NCBI GenBank assembly: GCA_032622095.1
Contig: CP136065.1
Location: 117,715,195-117,779,194, forward strand
Direction of reading: 5' to 3'
DNA from: Siphonodentalium dalli
Lineage: Eukaryota; Mollusca; Scaphopoda; Gadilida; Siphonodentaliidae
Length of the DNA stretch: 64,000 nucleotides
Positions 57,606 to 64,000 of the stretch are shown here, in pieces; position 1 is the first letter of the stretch; each line of letters begins with the position of its first letter. The notes under the pieces are model-generated. The model saw only the letters and a list, made by a program, of their open reading frames with translations, was not told where the DNA came from and did no database searches. A program made the translations under genes and the position numbers.

Positions 57606-59079
57606 TCACAAAATCGTGAAATTTACCTTGGCCTTTATAAATCGTGCCAGTATGCCGCAGAAATCCAATGCGGAATCAAAAGCGTGCCGAAAACTGCCTC
57701 TTTCTCCATTTTTCTCAAAACATGAGGGACCATCTTTGGAGGAGGAACTAACCAATTTCTGACACCAGACCATGCACAACTGAGTAAAAGCATTTATTCC
57801 GCTTGTTCCTGAACATGGATATTTTGAATTAAATAATTCGCATTTCGCGTTATTGCTGGTCGCGAATCTATCAATTTCGGGTTTGCCCCATTCAAAACTG
57901 ACAAGATTAAACACTTCTGGTTTTATGGCCCAGTTATCAGTGTCTCGCGACTTACTGAGCTCATCTGCTCTGACATTAAGACTGCGGGGTATCCACATCA
58001 CTCGCAAATTCATTTACATTTTGTACGAATTTCGTCAATGTCTAATGCAATTTTATGCAAGCCTAAAACGTGGCTACCTCTCGGAATAACATATGTCAAA
58101 TTTCTGTTGTCTGTTTTGCAAAGTATGTTACACCCGTTAAATCGAGTACCGAAATCGATCAATGCCCGCTTTCAAGCTTCGGCTTCTCTCCATGTGGAGC
58201 TTTGTTCGGATTCAAATTTATTCCAAAAACCAATAACTTGGTTATCAGTGGGACAACTCATGTCATTAAATTTTGCATTTTTAGATGCCTCTGAACAATT
58301 TTCGCGCTTATCAGGAGTTATTTGATGTTTCTTCAAATCTAAACGATCGTGCGAGACAAATTCAAACTGATTTTCAAATAAACAGTTATGGCTGTCTAAT
58401 TGCTGTCCGACATTGGCACAAATCATCAAGATATTCGCCCTTGTTTTCTGGGTAAACGGCAAAAAATCCGTTTTCAGGTTCATAACTTACCGAAGTATTA
58501 CGAATAAACTCGCTCTTCGCCGCAATATAAACATTATACGCTTCGTTTGATCGTTTGGGATATAAACCCCGATTGCAGGGAGCAAGACCCAGACTGGAAA
58601 CAAAATCCACATTCCCCGGTGTCAATGAAGTGACACCCCAGTAACTGGTACCAATGAACTGACACTACTGGGTCCTGGTATCAATGAACTGATAATCTCG
58701 GTATCCGGTGCCCTGAAAATGGCACCGCCGATTTGTGGTAACAGTGAACTAATGCCTTCGGCACCTGCTGTCAATAAACCGACACTGCCGTTTGTCTGCG
58801 CCAATGAACTGGCACTCTCTTTATGTTACAATCAAATTTTGGCTCAGGCTTTAACGCCTGTTTATCGTGGGCGAAAAAACCCTCATTGTCATATTCATCG
58901 AATGAGATAAAATATGCACCATATCCGGAAGAGGAAGAATCGCTAAAGACTGTGTAATCAAATGAAATTGTACATCCGAATATGGACGTATTTAATTTTC
59001 GTAAATTCGATTTCCAGAACAACAATTCGGTGAAAGCGTCATCTAATAGTAACGCTGTCGTCCCAGTGTGTGCGCTCAT
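57606..59079 (-). pseudogene. RNase H and linker of the DIRS/Ngaro-like element (decayed)
   Basis: From the right, the pieces are: INERTHWDDSV (RT-RNase H linker, about 59,050-59,083), ELLFWKSNLRKLNTS, YTVFSDSSSSGYGAYFISFD, a 10-residue-repeat insert (58,620-58,835), NQVIGFWNKFESEQSSTWRE, then TGA, then KRALIDFGTRFNG with CKTDN, GSHVLGLHKIALDIDEIR, WIPRSLNVRADELSKSRDTD and PEIDRFATSNNAKCELFNSK. The order SD...SSTWRE...TDN...GS...WIPR-N-x-x-AD-x-LS...DRFA is that of DIRS-type polyproteins. Several frameshifts and stops break it. Confidence 0.87.
58620..58835 (-). repeat. 30-bp / 10-residue repeat inside the RNase H region
   Basis: AATGAACTGACAC-like words recur every 30 bp (58,624; 58,654; 58,684; 58,714; 58,744; 58,774; 58,804). 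On the coding strand this gives repeated decapeptides such as SSLVPVTGVT, SSLIPGPSSV and SSLLPQIGGA, in frame or nearly so with the flanking RNase H pieces. Confidence 0.8.
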
Positions 59080-59233
59080 TAATTAGTGTGGTCGTCGGGA
59101 GGTTTTAACCGAGAAAAATTGTTATAAAGCTGGTTTTGGTATCATTTTGTGTGGAAAAGTATCGGGAATAACATATCCAAAATCCGCTAAAATCCGCCTT
59201 GGGGAAAATTCAGGATTCAAGACGGCGTCCAAG

Positions 59234-59440
59234 ATGGCGGCCACAAATGAAAAATATTCCCAAAACAGCATTAGTCCTTTGTTAGGCAGAGATAATGAGA
59301 TTGCGTTCGACGAAATGGCATCACGTTTGACAGAGGATTCCACAGGAGCCACATTGACCAAATATCGGTCCCAGGGAGCCAGAAAGATGGCCACAAAGAT
59401 GGCCACCAAAATGACAATTATGTATTTTTTATTTTTTTGA
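59234..59440 (+). CDS. Small open frame starting in AAGATGGCGGCC context (uncertain)
   Basis: MAATNEKYSQNSISPLLGR..., 68 codons to TGA, includes the tail KMATKMATKMT. The ATG lies just inside the left inverted repeat, as the first exons of the 5-kb element do, but no splice partner or family is seen. It could equally be a chance frame through an AAGATGGC-rich repeat. Confidence 0.2.
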   Translation: MAATNEKYSQNSISPLLGRDNEIAFDEMASRLTEDSTGATLTKYRSQGARKMATKMATKMTIMYFLFF

Positions 59441-59709
59441 TAGAAATCGGCCAGTGATGACCAGCATATGGAAATGAGTCATAATTTCGGCACTTGTGTA
59501 TCAGATATATCAATATACTCAAACTTCATCCTTGTGATCTCCTACCAGTATTTCTTTTGAATTAATGCAGCCCTCTCTACAAGCGATAACACATTTGAGA
59601 CCATGTTTGCGACATGTGCACACATATCACATGTTTTGTTTGTGTCAGCATACACTTGCACTGTATCGACTTGAGCAATACGTCTTGTGCTTCATTCTGG
59701 TCAGTCATA

Positions 59710-61870
59710 ACTGGGGCAAGTTCCGCGACAAAAGTCCCCAACCCCATCTGTCATGATTAAATACGTCGTTATTCAGTGTTCTCCGATTCATGACCGGCAG
59801 ATGAACCCTGAGACTGTGATAGGATGCCGCTCTTTCTGTTGGTAGGAGTTTTTGGGCTATAACGCAGTCTTGCTAGAAGATACTATGGCCATAAACATTG
59901 CAAGGCGAAGTGTATTTAGTTAGTCTTCTTTCTTACCACCACACACAAGGTAAAGCCGCATGTCGACCTCGCCGATGGTTTCTGATTTGCACTAGACTCC
60001 TGCATGAGTAATATTTTGCGAACTTCAGCAGACTTGTTTAACTTTCTGCGCATACTCGTGTTCCCATGTCCGAATACTGCAGAGGTGGTATCACAGCATC
60101 CCCATACATGTGCAAACATGACATGGGAAGTTGCGAACTGTCCAGCCTTGCACACGGTGTCGCCGAATCGCTATATGGCAGCACCACCTTTGCCAGATTT
60201 CCGAGCATCAGATTGTCGTCATTTGTCGGCCATGTTCGATTTCCAGTGACGATTCAAAAGAAGAATCAGATCTCTATCGTCCGCGATAACCATGATATTT
60301 CGTCCATGCGAGTCAAACTCTAGGGCATGCCCATTATCCGATAAGAGGCGCCCTCAATTTGATTAACTGACTTTTGTTTCTTTCATTTGGGAGGAAAATT
60401 TGCTGGTTATTGTGTGTTATTCAGTGACCCGAACGTCGGCATGTTTTGCAGATCGCCAGCTGTGCTCGTGATCTTTAATAAACGAGCTATGACCGAACCA
60501 TCGAACACGATGCAACTCGAGCCATACTTGTTTCGGACTTACTTCAGACAATGCATGGCTACTTCCTTGTATGTTGAGTTTTGATCCACTTCACTCTATG
60601 TAGAAGATCGTCGTTACCAAGAATGGTCTCAATTCCCTTCTGTGAATATTCGCCTTCTAGAACGAAATCAGTCAGAGCCTTTGCCAATTCGTGTTTTTGC
60701 CAACATTAACGTGGATATCAGTCTGTTTTACTTGTGATGCTGCTGCGTCATCTTGTTCCCTTATCGATTCATTGTCCACAGAGTCCTTCTCGGCTGGGAC
60801 AACTTCAGCTATCAACTTATTGAAAAGCGCATAATCAACTATGTAGAGATCAAGCAAGACCATCGACACTGCCTTTCAATATAGCATGGGTCGCTGTACC
60901 AACCCTTTCATCATCGAGGCGATACTCCACATGAAGCTCACTACAGTATTAAATCCTCCGAGCCAACACACTATATTCATCGATTTAGAGGTTATTGTGT
61001 TTACCGAATTGAACCACAAAATCTGGGGATACATGGGGTTTGGATGTTCAATCTACGTACATGTTCCTCAACATACATGAGTGTAGAGTAAATGATGGGA
61101 CGGAACAGAACATCTTATTTCTCAGCGGTCAGTGTCGTCCAGCGAGCAAGCACTTTGCATGAAACCTGACCAGTTCGAGCTAGTTGTTTCACTCGTACTG
61201 AACAAACATGCTGAGTGCCACATGCGATCCGTGCTGTGATCAGATGGGATGGTGTAGGGAGTGGCCAAACGAAGAAGAGTTTTCAATTTGATATTGGAAA
61301 TTTCTTTGCCAAAAACATCAACATATTCAGGGATGGACACTCCTTTGTCAATCACGAGCTCATCAACCCTCAATCGCTTTTGTCTCATGAACACATATCA
61401 TGGTCAGTGGCGGTGGATTCATGGGTGTAGAAATTACAATCATTCCAATTCCATGGAATGTCGATCCCCCTGCCATCCAAAGTTGCTATGTTGCGGTCGA
61501 CATTATCGGCCACCCACTGAGTCCAGGTACTGGGTGAACAGTCAGTTAGTATTTGACTGGGCGTTTAGGTTTAACAGGCGGATTGCTTGTATCACTCAAC
61601 TTCTTTGTTGGCAACAGAGAATCCCAACAGAGATTACTCGTTCACTAGTAATTTGGAACCAAACACAGGGTTAATTTATATGCCAAGTCCGAACAGTGAT
61701 GATGTTATAACCAAACGTGGACACGCGCCCTGCACAATGGAATGGTCGATGCTATTCTGCTTGACATCGGGCGGAATTAAAATCTTGAGTAAGCTTTATT
61801 TTCCAAGTAATGGACAACATTTGGACCAAACAAATGCCCGTGTTCCGGCACTACAGACTGTGAAACGATT
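59710..61870 (-). pseudogene. Decayed gene of an uncharacterised invertebrate family (GCDTTSA motif)
   Basis: Minus-strand pieces in order: HSIVQGACPRLVITS; FGSKLLVNE then LLGFSVANKEVE; WVADNVDRNIATLDG, with TFHGIGMI in the next frame; SSNWSGFMQ; CWLGGFNTVVSFMWSIASMM; RNKYGSSCIVFDGS; GRNIMVIADDRDLILLLNRH; AHVWGCCDTTSAVFGHGN; LVCGGKKED then LNTLRLAMF. From memory these match, in the same order, a large hypothetical protein family common in molluscs, cnidarians and other invertebrates (VADNVDHN..TLDG..TFHGMG, DTDLLVLL, GCDTTSAxFGxGK, LNxLRY). Its function is unknown to me. Many stops and frameshifts show it is dead. Confidence 0.75.
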
Positions 61871-62980
61871 GCATTTAACGAAACAAAATAGTTTAAACAT
61901 GGATTTTTTAAAAGACTAGATATAAAGTACATACACTTAGTTGTTTATACATATATCTCATATGATCATACTATATCTTGAATAAGAAGGAACATATAAT
62001 TACGAACACAGCAGATGATACATTCAGGTTCGATCACTCGAATTCGGTAAATTATGACGTTAATCGCCGATTTAGTTGAAATCAACATGCGCGTGGGCTA
62101 CATTTTATGAATATAATTATGAAATGAACATGTTGAAATTGATAAGCTTCAAATTCGCCATCAATCGAAGTGGTCCCTAGCGTTACTATCAATAATGTCT
62201 AATTGCAGTAAAATTATCCACGTATACACTCGACAGCACACATTTAGCTACGTATTTTAAATTATTTGATATGGATCGTATTCTGCAATAATAATCCATG
62301 AAAATCGACAAAAATCCACGATATAACGATTAGGGTCTGTTCTGTATTGGACAGAGTGTAATCTGCATGGTCTGTTCGTTTACAGAACTATGGCATGTAA
62401 TCCATGATCAATAATCTGGATTCTCCTACGAAAATAACGACTCTGCGTATGTTGTCACCGTTAGGTTTCAACAGGCAACGTGTGACCGACTCATAAAAAA
62501 TTACTTTTACTACTTTCACAATTAGAGATATAAAATCGAAATGATAAATGAGAAACAACTGTGAACAATGTGAACTATTGCTTACACAACTGCAGTGACA
62601 TGCGTTATGGCGTTCCATGATAACGCATGCACTTTATAACTTGAGCGCACACATGGCTAATGTGTATAATGTCGTTGTCCTCCAACGCTCGTAGAACGCG
62701 CTCTTTATTGTGGACGCACGCATGCATTGGAGTTCTACATTAACGCTCTTTATTAGTGGAAGGCACGGATTGGCCTATACTGTAGTGGGTCGTACTCATA
62801 TGACAATTATCCACGCAAATTTTTGCCACGGATGCGTGGTGTGCGAACTCACACAATTAAACTGTCTGCATGTATCTGCAATCGGAAATTTTGTGTCATA
62901 ATGACGAAACACCCTGCATGTATTCAAATGTCTGTAAAAAAAAATTCCCCAAAGCGGATTTTAGCGGATTTTAGCGGATT
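61871..62980. other. Right part of the 4.0-kb element without recognised genes
   Basis: AT-rich sequence with scattered ACGCATGC words (62,580-62,735). The open frames on either strand are unsupported. Confidence 0.4.
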
Positions 62981-63092
62981 TTGGATACATTGTTGTCGAA
63001 ATATTCCCGGTCAAAATGACACAAAAACTGGCTTTATAACAATTTTTTCTAGGTTCACTCTTCAAAATCACTACAACGAGTATACTATAATT

Positions 63093-63535
63093 GTAGCAAA
63101 TAGATATCTAGTATAAAGACTCACTGTTGACCCCATTACTATTTGTAATGATATGATCTGGCCAACAACGCTACTCAGAAGACGTACCTTTAATGTACAT
63201 TTTCCATTGCAAATACATTTTATCATTGTATCAAGTATCGTTTCGAGCCTGATTACCCTCTCTTCTGTGATCATAATAGAACCCACTTCCATATCCCAAC
63301 AAATTCCCAACCATGATAATTTTTGGGTGGGATCCCATTTACATTTCTCTTCTGCTAACAAGAAACCGAACGTTTCTAAATCGTGTTTCAAAATACCACT
63401 AAGCTGTTTGGCATCTGGCATGATGGCTGCACCGGCCAAACCGTCGTCCAGATATACTATAATTTTGATTCCTCTTTGGCGCCAATATTTTACAATTTCT
63501 CTCATGGTCAATTCCATTCGTGACTGGCGGGACAA
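63093..63535 (-). pseudogene. Reverse transcriptase fragment of the DIRS/Ngaro-like element
   Basis: The reading MREIVKYWRQRGIKIIVYLDD contains the catalytic YLDD (palm motif C region of DIRS-type RTs). It is followed by GFLLAEEKCKWDPTQKLSWL with GICWDM, the thumb region KVRLLSSVVGQIISLQIVMG and LYTRYLFATI, where the 4.0-kb element cuts in. Fingers and palm motifs A and B are missing: at about 63,520 the sequence changes into the GTGACTGACGGGACA repeat region. The retroelement is therefore truncated at its 5' side here. Confidence 0.86.
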
Positions 63536-64000
63536 AAGATCAAATTCCCTGTCCTTTGAGGCACCCTAGTTGAGCAATGACAGCCAATTGGCTTTGTTTA
63601 ATCATTGTATTTTGTAGGTTTAAACTATCAGAATTGAATAGAAATGAAACATTTAAATATGCATCCATGATATTGTTTTTCTCTCCTTCAAAGTGTATCG
63701 TGACTGACGGGACATTTGAGTCTCACATACTTCACGGTAACTTGTTTGAGAATGTTGAAACTATCTCAAATCTTATCCTGATTCTAACATATTCTTGATA
63801 ACTCATGACAAAGAGATCACACTCTGCATGTCACTCAATGTCATATGTTTAAATAAATTTATATAAATGTTATTCGAATTCCATTAGCGTGACTGACGGG
63901 ACATGTAATTGTGACTGACGGGACATTATCTCCAAAACCACACGGCTTGACTACCATAATATGTCTAAACGGTAACCTATTATTTTCTTGCACTGTCATT
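63515..64000. repeat. Region with four GTGACTGACGGGACA words
   Basis: GTGACTG(A/G)CGGGACA occurs at about 63,521, 63,700, 63,889 and 63,911 in the same orientation, separated by AT-rich sequence. It begins where the RT coding region ends and runs off the window. It is possibly the terminal or subterminal repeats of another element; no coding family is recognised. Confidence 0.5.

Larger units (their letters stand above)
59085..63087. mobile_element. 4.0-kb TIR element inserted in the RT of the DIRS-like element
   Basis: The left (59,085 on: AGTGTGGTCGTC..., AGAAAAATTGTTATAAAGC, then CCAAAATCCGCTAAAATCCG) and right ends (to 63,087) are inverted over ~115 bp. TAATT flanks both sides (59,080-59,084 and 63,088-63,092). 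Counting one copy, the interrupted RT reads through (LFATI then NERTHWDD), fixing the insertion point. Inside is a decayed minus-strand gene (59,710-61,870). The last few terminal bases are only partly symmetric, so the precise ends are uncertain by a base or two. Confidence 0.82.

Noticed and set aside
59565-61919. Plus-strand frames across the 4.0-kb element
   Set aside because: The minus strand carries the recognisable family motifs; the plus-strand frames are shadows.
1-64000. tRNA or rRNA genes
   Set aside because: No convincing A/B box pair with a cloverleaf and no rRNA-like block were seen by eye; GGTTCGA-like words at about 17,423 and 46,912 lack the rest of a tRNA.

Overview
Eukaryotic, animal genomic DNA. 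It is intron- and transposon-dominated, with no operons, ribosome binding sites or prokaryotic gene packing. The frequent TACATGTA/ACATGTACATGT words, the 'cataactc...aaattgg' dispersed repeats, Helitron/pearl-like elements with a central tandem core and a GACA microsatellite, a CR1/L2-type LINE carrying a 2A-like peptide, and a tyrosine-recombinase (DIRS/Ngaro-like) retroelement together suggest a marine invertebrate. A mollusc such as a bivalve or gastropod is my best guess; a cephalochordate or other lophotrochozoan is not excluded.

Layout. (1) 1-17,500: the 5' part of one host gene on the minus strand, a membrane-anchored short-chain dehydrogenase/reductase. Exon 1 (17,290-17,491) and exon 2 (2,775-2,987) split the TGxxxGxG motif; the rest of the gene lies left of the window. 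The 14.3-kb intron is filled with satellites, hairpin elements and two LINE remnants. (2) 17.5-21 kb: the gene's 5' flank, a TTAA-flanked MITE, a LINE C-terminus and repeats rich in AAGGTCA. (3) 21.3-37.6 kb: arrays of 122-bp monomers and a CR1/L2-like LINE. About 3.7 kb (array plus LINE 5' end) is tandemly duplicated at roughly 99% identity. The second LINE copy (28,233-37,580, 12-bp target duplication) is full length but broken by stops and by a 5.0-kb terminal-inverted-repeat element (30,348-35,349, target duplication TTAGT). (4) 37.6-53 kb: mostly minisatellites, MITEs and foldback elements, plus one LINE remnant. (5) 53-64 kb: foldback repeats and a decayed tyrosine-recombinase retroelement on the minus strand (YR, RNase H and RT pieces). 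That retroelement is interrupted by a second TIR element (59,085-63,087, target duplication TAATT) holding a decayed copy of an uncharacterised invertebrate protein family.

The most unusual object is the 5.0-kb element at 30,348-35,349. Its 519-bp TIRs each contain the same short first exon (MAADRESVPRNDE-) with a good splice donor. From the left TIR this exon joins, in matching phase, exons encoding five zinc fingers. From the right TIR it joins a small basic protein. The two genes converge and appear to share one N-terminus because the promoter and first exon sit in the inverted repeats. No transposase was seen. All spliced models are inferred from splice signals and reading-frame phase only.
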